The notes below the pieces were generated by a model. It was not told where the DNA came from, searched no databases, and was given only the letters and a program-made list of their open reading frames with translations. A program made the position numbers and the translations under genes. This document shows, piece after piece, positions 23,359-32,000 of a stretch of 35,326 nucleotides of DNA; the first letter of the stretch is position 1, and every line of letters starts with the position of its first letter. The stretch is from Aphodovivens avicola (lineage in GTDB: Bacteria > Actinomycetota > Coriobacteriia > Coriobacteriales > Eggerthellaceae), in the NCBI GenBank assembly GCA_018712515.1, contig DVGW01000016.1, positions 1-35,326 of the forward strand. The letters run 5' to 3'.

Positions 23359-24265
23359 CCTTGGGTTTTACCGTAACCAAAACGACCATTCCGATAATGA
23401 GCATCATGCCCACGATGTCCGCCCACGTGACGGCGGTTTTGAGCCATACGGCCGAGAACACCGTCGCCGCAACCGGCTCGATGCATCCGACGAGTCCCGC
23501 CCGCATGGCTCCGGCCTCCTTGACGCCCTGGAGGTAGAACAGGTACGCCAGAAACGTGCCGAGGACCACCATCGCCGCCAGCGCCGCGACCATGCCCGGC
23601 GAGAACTCGACGGGGACGCTCCAGGGCTGCTCGACGGCGCAGATGATGACGCCCGCGACGAGCATGCCGAGCCCCGTGACGATAAAGCTCCCCCACTTGG
23701 CGAGCAGCTTCTCGGGCAGCAGCGTGTAGCCGACGAACCCGCATGCCAAAAGGAATCCCCACACGAGCGCCTCGGGAGGGATGGCCAGGCCGTCGAAGCT
23801 GCCCTTGGTGGCGATGAGGAACGTGCCGGCGACCGCGAGCAGGACCCCCACGACCTCGCGGACGTGTGGAAGGCGGCGCGCCATCGCGCATACGAGGATC
23901 GTGAGCAGGACCAGGCCGAGCCGCTCCATCACGGTGCCCGTGCCGGCGTTGGTGAGCGATATCGCGGTCAGATAGCTGTACTGGGTGAGCAGTATGCCGA
24001 AGATCGCGAACAGGACGATCCCGAGCAGCGTCTTGGGATCGCGCACGGCGGCGATCAGGCGGTCGCGCTCGCGCACGGCGCTCGCCACCAGGAACAGCAG
24101 CGCGGCGAACGGCAGGCGGATGCAGATGATCCAACCGGGATCCAGGCCGTAGGCCATGGTGAGCAGCTGGGCGCACGTGCCGGAGAACCCCCAGAAGGTT
24201 CCGCCGAGGGCCGCGAACAGGATTCCGCGCGCGACGCGGGCGCGCAGCAAGGAGGCGCCGTCCAT
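23315..24265 (-). CDS. EamA (DMT superfamily) transporter
   Basis: A 316-residue inner-membrane protein with ten hydrophobic segments in two EamA repeats, typical of drug/metabolite exporters. Conserved stretches are FWGFSGTCAQLL (about 24-35), TQYSYLTAISLTNAGTGTV in the first repeat and GTFLAYLFYLQGVKEAG in the second. It is clearly paralogous to the transporter half of the fusion just upstream (WGFSGTCAQLL, AGT-TV and LYLQGVK-AG are shared). It starts 4 nt after the fusion gene's stop, with GGGAGG as ribosome site inside it, and overlaps the GNAT gene. Substrate unknown; amino-acid or acetylated-metabolite export is the likely class. Confidence 0.88.
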   Translation of the reverse strand: MDGASLLRARVARGILFAALGGTFWGFSGTCAQLLTMAYGLDPGWIICIRLPFAALLFLVASAVRERDRLIAAVRDPKTLLGIVLFAIFGILLTQYSYLTAISLTNAGTGTVMERLGLVLLTILVCAMARRLPHVREVVGVLLAVAGTFLIATKGSFDGLAIPPEALVWGFLLACGFVGYTLLPEKLLAKWGSFIVTGLGMLVAGVIICAVEQPWSVPVEFSPGMVAALAAMVVLGTFLAYLFYLQGVKEAGAMRAGLVGCIEPVAATVFSAVWLKTAVTWADIVGMMLIIGMVVLVTVKPKDEKRGASGLSQNQG

Positions 24266-24269
24266 CGGG

Positions 24270-25868
24270 CTACACCTCCCTCTCGAACGCGGCGCGTCGC
24301 TTGACGCGGCCGAGCGCGTCGCGGACCTCGACGGTGCCGCATCGGGTGAACTCCTGCTTCTCGAGCAGGCCTCGCATGGCGTCGTTGGCGGGATGGATGT
24401 CGCACCGCAGGGTCGCGCAACCCGCCGCGCGCGCGAGAGTGAGCGCCTTGTCGATCATGAACATGCCCACGCCGCGGCGGCGCGCGTCGCGTTCGACGCA
24501 GGCCCAGCGCAGAACCGCATAGGGGGACCCGTCGCGCATCCACGCGCCGTCGATCCCCCGCTCGTAGTTCTTGTCGGCTCCGGTCGTGACCGCGAACGCG
24601 GCGATGAGCCGTCCGTCCCCGTCCTCGACGACGTGCATGAGCCCGTCGGAGATGCTGCGCATCAGACGGCGCGACGACGGGTACTTCTTACCCTCGTCGA
24701 CCAGCTGGAGCGCCATGAGCCCCTCCCGGGTGCGATGCAGCAGATCCGAGACGGCGGCGAAGTCGTCGTGCCCCGCGGGGCGGCTGGAATAATAGCCGAG
24801 CACCGAGGCGCGGCCGCGGAAGATGGGGTCGTCCTGCGGAAGCGCGGCCCCGGCTTCGGAAGCGGCGGCAGCGCCGTCGGCCCCGTTGCCCCCGAGCGCA
24901 GCCACCTCCGCGGAAGCGACGGACTGCCCGGAGGCGGCAGGCTCTGCCTGCTTGGGCGATCCCGTCACCAGGAAGATCATGATGAGGATGAGGACGCAGC
25001 CGATGCCGTCCCAGAGGGACACCGGCGTCCCGAGCCACACGGCGCTGATCGCCATCGCCGACACCGGCTCGATGCAGCACAGAAGGCTCGCGCGCACCGG
25101 ACCCGCGTCCTTGACGCCCTGCAGGTAGAGCAGGTACGCCAAAAACGTGCCGATGACCACGAGCGCCGCCAGCGCAGCCAGCGCGCCGGGCTCGAGCACG
25201 ATGTTATAGGTCCACGGACGAACGACCGCCGCGGCGACGAAGCCGCCGAACAGCATCGCGAGGCCCGTGACCGACAGCGACCCCCACTTCTTGAGCACCT
25301 GCTCGGGCAGAAGCGTGTAGCATGCGAGCCCTATCGCGCACATGACGCCCCAGAACAGGCCCTCCGGCGAGATGGACAGCGACGTCGGATCGCCCTGCGT
25401 GGCGATGACGAACACGCCGGCGAGCGCGAACAGCAACCCCGCCACCTCGCGCGCCTTGGGGCCGCGGCGGAACCGAACGCAGGTGATGACCATGATGATG
25501 ACCAGGCCGATCTGCTGGATGACCGTCGCCGTGCCAGCGTTGGTGTTTGAGATGGCGAGCAGGTAGCTCATCTGGGTGAACACGACGCCGAACACCGCGA
25601 ACAGCGCGATCTGCACGAGCGAGCGCACATCGCGCAGGCAGGCGCGCAGCGTGCGGCCGTCCATGAAGATCGCGAGCAGCATGAAGACGACCGCCGCGAT
25701 GGCGAGGCGCACGCACGTGACCCACAGCGAGGGGATGCCGAAGTTGTTGAGCAGAAGCTGGGCGCACGTGCCCGAGAAGCCCCACGCGGCGCCGCCCAGC
25801 AGGGCGCAGATCGCCCCGCGCATCACATGGCTTCCGCCTTGCGGCGCAACGGTTGCCGCCTGCGTCAT
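24270..25868 (-). CDS. EamA transporter fused to a GNAT acetyltransferase
   Basis: A 532-residue fusion. Residues 16-303 form a full ten-helix EamA transporter (WGFSGTCAQLL at 29-39, SYLLAISNTNAGTATVIQQI at 101-120, FLAYLLYLQGVKDAG at 242-256). A linker rich in Ala, Gly and Ser runs to about 355. Residues 365-532 form a GNAT domain with motif A CVERDARRRGVGMFM (457-471) and motif B IHPANDAMRGLLEKQEFTRC (491-510). With an even number of helices in the transporter and its usual topology, the enzyme would face the cytoplasm. ATG 25868 follows GAGAGGGGG; an upstream in-frame ATG (25940) lacks a ribosome site. It would acetylate a small amine or amino acid coupled to transport; this is inference. 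Confidence 0.88.
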   Translation of the reverse strand: MTQAATVAPQGGSHVMRGAICALLGGAAWGFSGTCAQLLLNNFGIPSLWVTCVRLAIAAVVFMLLAIFMDGRTLRACLRDVRSLVQIALFAVFGVVFTQMSYLLAISNTNAGTATVIQQIGLVIIMVITCVRFRRGPKAREVAGLLFALAGVFVIATQGDPTSLSISPEGLFWGVMCAIGLACYTLLPEQVLKKWGSLSVTGLAMLFGGFVAAAVVRPWTYNIVLEPGALAALAALVVIGTFLAYLLYLQGVKDAGPVRASLLCCIEPVSAMAISAVWLGTPVSLWDGIGCVLILIMIFLVTGSPKQAEPAASGQSVASAEVAALGGNGADGAAAASEAGAALPQDDPIFRGRASVLGYYSSRPAGHDDFAAVSDLLHRTREGLMALQLVDEGKKYPSSRRLMRSISDGLMHVVEDGDGRLIAAFAVTTGADKNYERGIDGAWMRDGSPYAVLRWACVERDARRRGVGMFMIDKALTLARAAGCATLRCDIHPANDAMRGLLEKQEFTRCGTVEVRDALGRVKRRAAFEREV

Positions 25869-25977
25869 CGATCCCCCTCTCGCGTCGTCTTCGAAATATG
25901 CCGGCGAGAAATTGTCCCACGAGAATCCCGCGGGCGCCACACCCTATTTCAGTGATTTAAGCGCGTCCACACCATTC

Positions 25978-26604
25978 TCACTCGAGGAAGTCGACGACCC
26001 CGGAATGGGTGTGGTAGACGGCCCCGGAGATGCGGAGCCCTTCCCTGTCGCGCAGGTCCGCGAGCTGGGGGCAGGACGCGAGCGCCGCCATGCCCGCGCG
26101 CACGTTGCGCTCGCTCGCGCGGTAAGGATCGCGCTCGTCCCCGATGGCGCGGGCGATCGGCGCGGTGAGGGGCGCCATGACGTCGGTCTGGCGGTCGTCA
26201 TCGCTTCGGGCGCCCTCCCCGCAGGCGGTGTCGCCGCCGGCAGTGTCGCCGCAGCCGCACGCCTCGATCGTCGCTTGGATCGCGCCGCACCCCGTATGCC
26301 CCACGACGAGCACGAGCTTGACGCCGAGATGCTCGCAGGCGTACACGACGCTGGCGAGCTCGACGGGGCCCACGACGTTGCCGGCCGTGCGCACGACGAA
26401 CAGATCGCCCAACCCCATCATGAACATATGCTCGGGGACGGTGCGCGAATCCGCGCAGGAGACGACCACGGCGAAGGGGTTCTGGCCGTAGGCGTAGAGC
26501 TCCTCGATGCGCTCGCTCGACAGGTCGCGCTCGTGCGCGCGGACCGTCACGAAATCATGGTTGCCCCGCTTCAGGCGCTCGAGCGCCCCCTCGGCAGACA
26601 GCAT
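25978..26604 (-). CDS. Beta-class carbonic anhydrase
   Basis: It interconverts CO2 and bicarbonate. The 208-residue protein has CADSR (Cys50, Asp52, Arg54) and GHTGCGA (His103, Cys106), the zinc ligands and the Asp-Arg pair of the beta class. An insert at about 116-135 is rich in Cys, Gly and acidic residues (ACGCGD, TACGEG) where most homologues have a short loop. Ser/Tyr-type end residues are normal (YHTHSGVVDFL). ATG 26604 is chosen because AGGAGG lies five bases upstream; the open frame continues to 26817 but runs into an inverted repeat. It is 110 nt upstream of the EamA-GNAT fusion on the same strand; co-transcription is possible. Confidence 0.92.
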   Translation of the reverse strand: MLSAEGALERLKRGNHDFVTVRAHERDLSSERIEELYAYGQNPFAVVVSCADSRTVPEHMFMMGLGDLFVVRTAGNVVGPVELASVVYACEHLGVKLVLVVGHTGCGAIQATIEACGCGDTAGGDTACGEGARSDDDRQTDVMAPLTAPIARAIGDERDPYRASERNVRAGMAALASCPQLADLRDREGLRISGAVYHTHSGVVDFLE

Positions 26605-26780
26605 GGAAACCTCCTTCATTAGCGACATGGGGATGCGGCGCCCAACGCGCATCACGGGCGTCGCGATCGCGCAGCGCATAGCGCGCCGTTGCGGACGCGT
26701 AGCACGCAGCGCCCCGGCCCCGCACCCATTGCAAGTACCCAGGCGCAGCGCGCATCGCAGGCGCCGGACTCCGATCAAAC

Positions 26781-26852
26781 CAGCCTCTGAGGACTTCTTC
26801 CCAAAATCGGCCGTCAAAAGGCCCTGTTTTGGGAAGAAGTCCTCAGAGGCTG
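26781..26852. repeat. 26-bp perfect inverted repeat around a 20-nt loop
   Basis: The left arm 26781-26806 (starts CAGCCTCTGAGGACTTCTTC, ends CCAAAA) is exactly complementary to 26827-26852. The loop has its own short stem GGCC-GTCAAAA-GGCC. It lies between the end of a GNAT gene (26868) and the carbonic anhydrase start, both on the minus strand. No T-run follows, so it is not a standard terminator. It could be a mobile miniature element, a Rho-independent-like pause site or a protein site. Confidence 0.8.
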
Positions 26853-26867
26853 ACGAAGGGCGTCCGC

Positions 26868-27470
26868 TTAGGCGGGATGGTGGAAGATGATCATGTCCTC
26901 AAAGACGCCCTCGCCGTTGAGGAAGCCGCCGGGGATGACGCCGATGCGGTCGAACCCCATGCTCTCGTACAGGCGGATCGCCGAGACGTTGCTCGCGACG
27001 ACGGCGTTGAACTGCAGTCCGCGGAACCCGCACGGCTTCAGGTTGTCGAGGGAGTCCTGGACGAGGGCGCGCCCGACGCCCCGCCCGCGGCAGGACGAAT
27101 CGACGGCGTAGCTCGTGTTGGCGGTGTGCGCGCAGCGCCCGATGTTGTTGGGATGCAGGATGTAGAGGCCGACGACGCGACCGTCCTGCGTGGACGGCAC
27201 CTCGCCGGACGCGGCATCGGTTCCCGCATCCGCAGTTTCCGCCTCCGCGCAGCCGCGACGGCCCGGATCGCTTTCCCCGTCGCCGTCCGCGCCGAGCTCC
27301 CCGCACTCGACCGCCACCGCCGTGCGCGTCTGCGAGGCGAAGAACGCCTCAGCCTCCTCGTCGTCGGCAAGCTCGTCGAACTGGGGAAACGCGTTGCCGG
27401 CGCGCACGACCTCGTTCCAGATCTCCCGCATGCACGGAACATCCGAAACGCGGAAGGCGCGGATGCGCAT
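26868..27470 (-). CDS. GNAT-family N-acetyltransferase downstream of ftsY
   Basis: A 200-residue acetyltransferase. Motif A is YAVDSSCRGRGVGRALVQDS (R-G-R-G-V-G), followed by NAVVASNVSAIRLYESMGF and IGVIPGGF, the typical amino-acyl/ribosomal type ending. An acidic, Gly/Ala-rich insert at about residues 58-98 interrupts the N-terminal half between beta strands. Substrate unknown. ATG 27470 lies 2 nt after the ftsY stop; a GTG at 27482 would overlap ftsY. No strong ribosome site is seen, so translation probably depends on ftsY. Unlike the two GNATs at 22.8-25.9 kb it lacks their shared IDGAW and HP-N signatures, so it is a different subfamily. Confidence 0.85.
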   Translation of the reverse strand: MRIRAFRVSDVPCMREIWNEVVRAGNAFPQFDELADDEEAEAFFASQTRTAVAVECGELGADGDGESDPGRRGCAEAETADAGTDAASGEVPSTQDGRVVGLYILHPNNIGRCAHTANTSYAVDSSCRGRGVGRALVQDSLDNLKPCGFRGLQFNAVVASNVSAIRLYESMGFDRIGVIPGGFLNGEGVFEDMIIFHHPA

Positions 27471-27472
27471 GC

Positions 27473-28837
27473 CTACCACCACTTCTCCCAGAAATGCTTC
27501 TTGCGCTTCGGTTCGGGTTCGGGCTCGGGTTCGGGCTGCGCGTCGGCGTCATCGACGGACGCCATCATGGCGAGCTCGGCGAGCTCCTCGTCGGTGAACT
27601 CGGAATCATCCGCCTCGAACCCGTCTTCGCGGACGTCCTCGAGGGAGACGGGCGCCGCTTCCCCGTCCCCTCCAGCGGAGCCGCCATCCGCATCCGAGAC
27701 CGCGGAAAGCTCCTCGACGCGCTCCTCGAGATCCCGCTCGGCATCCTCGGAAAGCGTCTCGACGTCGGCCGGGACCTCCGGAACGTCCGAAGCATCGCCG
27801 CTCAGCCCGGCGTCGACCCCCGCGCCGTCGCCCGCGTCGCCGTCCTCGCCGGCATGCGGCGCGTCGTCTTCCAGCGAGGCGATCTTGGTCGAGCCGCCGC
27901 CGTGCTCGGAATCCTCATCGTAGCGATCGTCGAAATCGCCGATGAGGGCGGCGGCGAAGTCGGTCGCATCGAAATCGCGCAGATCGTCGATGCTCTCGCC
28001 CACGCCGATCTTGATGATGGGCAGCTCCAGCTCGTGCGAGACGGCGAGCGCGATGCCGCCTTTCGCCGTGCCGTCGAGCTTGGTGACGATGAGCGCGTCC
28101 AGATCGAGCGCGCGGTTGAACTCGCGTGCCTGCTGCAGGCCGTTCTGGCCGGTCGTCGCGTCGATGACGAGCACCGTGTGGACGGGCAGGCTCGAGCGCT
28201 TGCGCGTGACGTTGACGACCTTCTCCAGCTCGCGCATGAGGTCGGACGACGTGTGCAGGCGGCCGGCCGTGTCGATGAGGACCAGATCCGCCCCGACGGC
28301 CTCGGCGCGCTCGATCGTGTCGTAGCACACGCTCGCCGGATCGGCGCCACGCTCGCGCGTGACCATCTCGACGTCGGCGCGGCGCGCCCAGACCTCGAGC
28401 TGCTCGATGGCGGCGGCGCGGAACGTGTCGGCCGAGCCCAGGATCACCGTGCGGCCCGCGTCGGTCGCCTCCTTGGCGATCTTGCCGACCGTGGTGGTCT
28501 TGCCGGTGCCGTTGATGCCGACGAACAGGACGAGCGACTTCTCTCCGCCGAGGATGTCTTCCCCTCCCGGCGTGAAGGTCTCGGCGATGTGCTCGCGCAG
28601 CAGGTCGAGCACCGCATAGGCGTCGGGAAGCGCCTGGCGCCGCGCGGTGTCGCGCAGACGCTCGACGATGTCGGAGGCCGCCATGCCGCCGACATCCGCG
28701 AGGATGAGCGTCTCCTCGAGCGTCTCCCAGAATTCCTCGTCGAGATCGGGGCCGCGGTCGAGCAGAACGTTCATCTGCTCCTTGAACCTGTCGCGTGACC
28801 GCGCCAGCCCCTCGCTGATCCTATCGAAAAAGCCCAT
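27473..28837 (-). CDS. ftsY: Signal recognition particle receptor FtsY with C-terminal acidic extension
   Basis: FtsY is the SRP receptor GTPase that docks ribosome-SRP complexes at the membrane. The 454-residue protein starts with an amphipathic MGFFDRISEGLARSRDRF and the N domain. G1 is GINGTGKTTT (108-117 region), then DTAGR (189-193) and TKLDGTAKGG (252-261). The NG core ends near residue 302. About 150 further residues are strongly acidic and Ala/Gly-rich, then PEPEPEPEPKRKKHFWEKWW, a basic aromatic end. In E. coli the acidic A domain is N-terminal; here it follows the core. It lies downstream of smc, an arrangement common in bacteria. Confidence 0.95.
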   Translation of the reverse strand: MGFFDRISEGLARSRDRFKEQMNVLLDRGPDLDEEFWETLEETLILADVGGMAASDIVERLRDTARRQALPDAYAVLDLLREHIAETFTPGGEDILGGEKSLVLFVGINGTGKTTTVGKIAKEATDAGRTVILGSADTFRAAAIEQLEVWARRADVEMVTRERGADPASVCYDTIERAEAVGADLVLIDTAGRLHTSSDLMRELEKVVNVTRKRSSLPVHTVLVIDATTGQNGLQQAREFNRALDLDALIVTKLDGTAKGGIALAVSHELELPIIKIGVGESIDDLRDFDATDFAAALIGDFDDRYDEDSEHGGGSTKIASLEDDAPHAGEDGDAGDGAGVDAGLSGDASDVPEVPADVETLSEDAERDLEERVEELSAVSDADGGSAGGDGEAAPVSLEDVREDGFEADDSEFTDEELAELAMMASVDDADAQPEPEPEPEPKRKKHFWEKWW

Positions 28838-28912
28838 GGGGACTCCCCTTCCTTTTTCCTATAAGCGGCAGAGCATGCGCTCCTCCGCATCGGCTTTGCC
28901 TGACCCTCGACA

Positions 28913-29036
28913 GGGCCGCCCCGGAGGGACGGGGCTCGCGCGCAGTTTCCGCAGCCCCTTAAACGCGTTCGCAGAACGCGTTATGCAAAGGGCGAGGACC
29001 TGTTTGAGCACGTGCCCCGTCCCTCCGGGGCGGCCC
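28913..29036. repeat. 23-bp perfect inverted repeat with a nested palindrome, between smc and ftsY
   Basis: Arms 28913-28935 and 29014-29036 are exact complements (starting GGGCCGCCCCGGAGGGAC). The 78-nt interior has a second palindrome AACGCGTTC-GCA-GAACGCGTT (28962-28982). No coding capacity is supported in the 214-nt gap between the genes. The form suits a miniature mobile element or a structured RNA processing or pause site between smc and ftsY. Confidence 0.75.
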
Positions 29037-29051
29037 GCCATGCGCTCAAAC

Positions 29052-32000
29052 CTACTCGGCGTGCTGGAGCGCGTGCTCCAGACGCTGGCTGACGACCTTG
29101 GTCACGCCGTCGGACTGCATCGACACGCCGAACAGCACGTCGGCCATCTCCATCGTGCGGCGCTGATGGGTGATCATGATGAGCTGGGTCGTGTCGCGCA
29201 GCGAGTTGAGGTATGCCGTCAGACGGCGCAGGTTGCTGTCGTCGAGCGCGGCCTCCACCTCGTCGAGGATGTAGAACGGCGTCGCGCGCGTGCGGTAGAC
29301 CGCGAACAGCAGCGCGAGGGCGGTGAGCGACTTCTCGCCGCCTGACATGAGCATCATCTTGGTGATGCGCTTGCCGCGCGGTTGCGCCGTCACCTCGACG
29401 CCCGTGTTCTCAAGGTCGTCGGGATCCACGAGCGTGAGCTGGGCGGAACCGCCCGGGAACAGCACCGAGAAGATCTCGCGGAAGTTGGCGTCGACCGTCT
29501 CGAACGTGCGCACGAAGTCGTCTTTCATGCGCGCGTCGATGACGCGGACGATCTTGGCCAGCGAGCGGCGCGCGTCGTCGAGGTCCTGGATCTGGGACGC
29601 CAGGTAGTCGTAGCGCGTCTTGAGCTGGTCGTATTCCTGCGCGGCATCGGGGTTGATCGTGCCCATGTTGGCGATGCGGCGGCGCAGCTTGAACGCCTCG
29701 CCCTCCAACTCGGCGCGGTTCTCAAGCTCCGGAGCCTGAAGCGCGGTCTCGAGCGGCACGCCGCAATCCTGCACGATCGCGTTGACGGCGGCGTCGACCT
29801 GCACCTCCAGGCGGCCCTTGTCCACGCGCACCTGGCCCATACGGGAATTCGCCTCGTCGAAGGCGTCGTGGGCGGCGCGGGCGCGGGCGCGGGCCTCGTT
29901 GGCCTGGGCATGCAGCCCCGACGTCGAGTCCTGGGCCAAGGCGGCCCGCTCCTCGAGCGCACGGGCGCGGCGGCGGGCGCTGTCGGCGAGCTCCTCCATG
30001 AGCGCGAGCAACGGGACCGCGCGCTTCTGAGCGACCTGCTTGCGCGCGAGCGTCTCGCGCGCCTCGGCGTCGGACGCTTCGATCTGGGCGAGCTCGTGGA
30101 CGCGCGCGTCGACGATGCGCGAGGTGTAGGTCTGGCGCTCGGCGAGGGTCGCGGCGGACAGGCGGGCCTCGGCGAGCGCATCGCGCGCCTGCGCCGCCTG
30201 CTTGCGCAAGGGCGCCAAGCTCTCACGCAGCTCCGCCAGGGAGCGCTCCGCCTCCTCCAGCTTCTCCCCCAGCTCGGCGATGCGCGCCTCGAGCGCCTCG
30301 ACCGAGGGGCGCGCCTGGTCGACCGCGCGCGCGGCATCCTCGTGCCGGCGTTCGACCTCCTCGCGCTCGGCGCGCAGCGACGCCAGCTTGCGCTCGGCAT
30401 CGTCGGCCTCCTTGCGGGCTGCCTGCGCGGAACCGCGTGCCGAGGCGAGGCTCTGCGAGAGCTTCAGGCTTTGTGCCTGCGCCTCGTGCTGGGCCTCCTC
30501 GGCGGCGCGGGCCTGCGCCTCGAGATCGGCGCGCTCAGCCTCCTGGGACTCCAAAAGGCCCCGGAGCTCGTCGAGCATGCGCGCGCGTGCCAGGACGCCG
30601 TCCTCGCCCCGCGCGTCGCGGGACGCGCCGACGAGAACCTTGCCGGAAGGCCAGACGACCTCGCCGGCCTCCGTCACGAACCGCGCGCCGTGCTCGTCGC
30701 GCGCCTGGGCGGAAAGCGCCTCGTCCAGCGAACCGCATACGACGACGTCGCCCAGAAGCTCCTCGACGGCGCGGGCAGCCTCGGCGGGATACGAGAGCGC
30801 GTCGATCAGGGCGCGCCCGCCGCAAGCGCGGGCGGCATCGCGCGCGACGACCCGGGCCGCGCGTCCCGTGCGCGGCATGAAGACGACCTCGCCGGCCTGA
30901 TCGGCATCGGCGATCGCCGCCGAAAGCGCCAGGGCGTCGCGGGAGCCGTCGATGAGCAGTGCGGCGACATCCGTCGCGAGCAGGCGCTCGACCAGCTCTT
31001 CGGAGCCCTCCTCGACGCGCAGCGCATGCGCGAGCGGCGCGGCAGATCCGGCAGCGTCGGCATGGTCGAGCACCCACGAGCGGGCGGGGCCCGACGAGGC
31101 GGCGGCGCGCTCGCGCTCCTCCAGGCCCTTGATCTTCGACGTCGTCACCGAGACGGCGTCGCGCGCGGCATCGAGCGCCTTGCGTGCCGCCTCGCGTGCG
31201 CCGACGGCCGTGCCCGCCTTCTCGCGGGCCTCCTTCTCGGCGGCTTCCAACCCCGCAAGCTCGGCGGAGGCGGCAGCGGCCGCGGCGGCCTTCTCCGAGG
31301 CCTCGGCGGCCGCGCGCTCGAGCTGCACGTCGAGCTCCTGGCGGCGCGCCTCGACGAGCTTCGCGTGCGCCACGCCGGCGGCGAGCTCCTCGCGCGTGCG
31401 CTCCAGATCGCGCCGCGCCTGCTCGCGCGCGGACTGGGCGCCGCGGCGGTCCTTCTCGAGCGCCGCGATGTCGGCGTCCGCCTGGCGGTGCTGGCGCGTC
31501 AGCGCGGCATGCTCCTCGGTGAGGCGCGCGACGTTGGCGTCCGCCGCCTCCTTCTGGACGCGCACCTGCTCCAGCTGGGCGGCGGCCTCGACGCGGTCCT
31601 GCTCGGCTTGCGCGCGGCGCGCCTTGTCCGTCTCGAGCGTCACCTGCAGATCGGCCGCGTAGCTCTGGGCCGCGCGGCGCTTCTCGTGCAGAAGCAACGT
31701 CGCGGCGTCGAAGCGCTCGACCGCGGCCGAAGCGCGTCGGTGCTGGCGCGAGAGCTCGCCCGCGTCCACCGACTGGCGGCGGATGCCCTCCTGGATGCGC
31801 TCGGCGTCCTGCTCGGCCTCATCGATCGCCGCCTTGCGCTGCTCGAGCTCCTGCTCGAGCGCGCGCTCCTTCTCGAGCGTCTCGTCCCAAGCGCGCTGGA
31901 GCGCACGCAGGTCGTCCACCGCGAGCGAGACCGTCATGTCGGCGAGCTGGGCGGAGAGCTCCTGGTAGGTGCGGGCGCGCTTGGCCTTGCGCGCGAGCGG

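Noticed and set aside
28859..29041. 60-codon frame between ftsY and smc
   Set aside because: It is a by-product of the inverted repeat, with no ribosome site or family resemblance.
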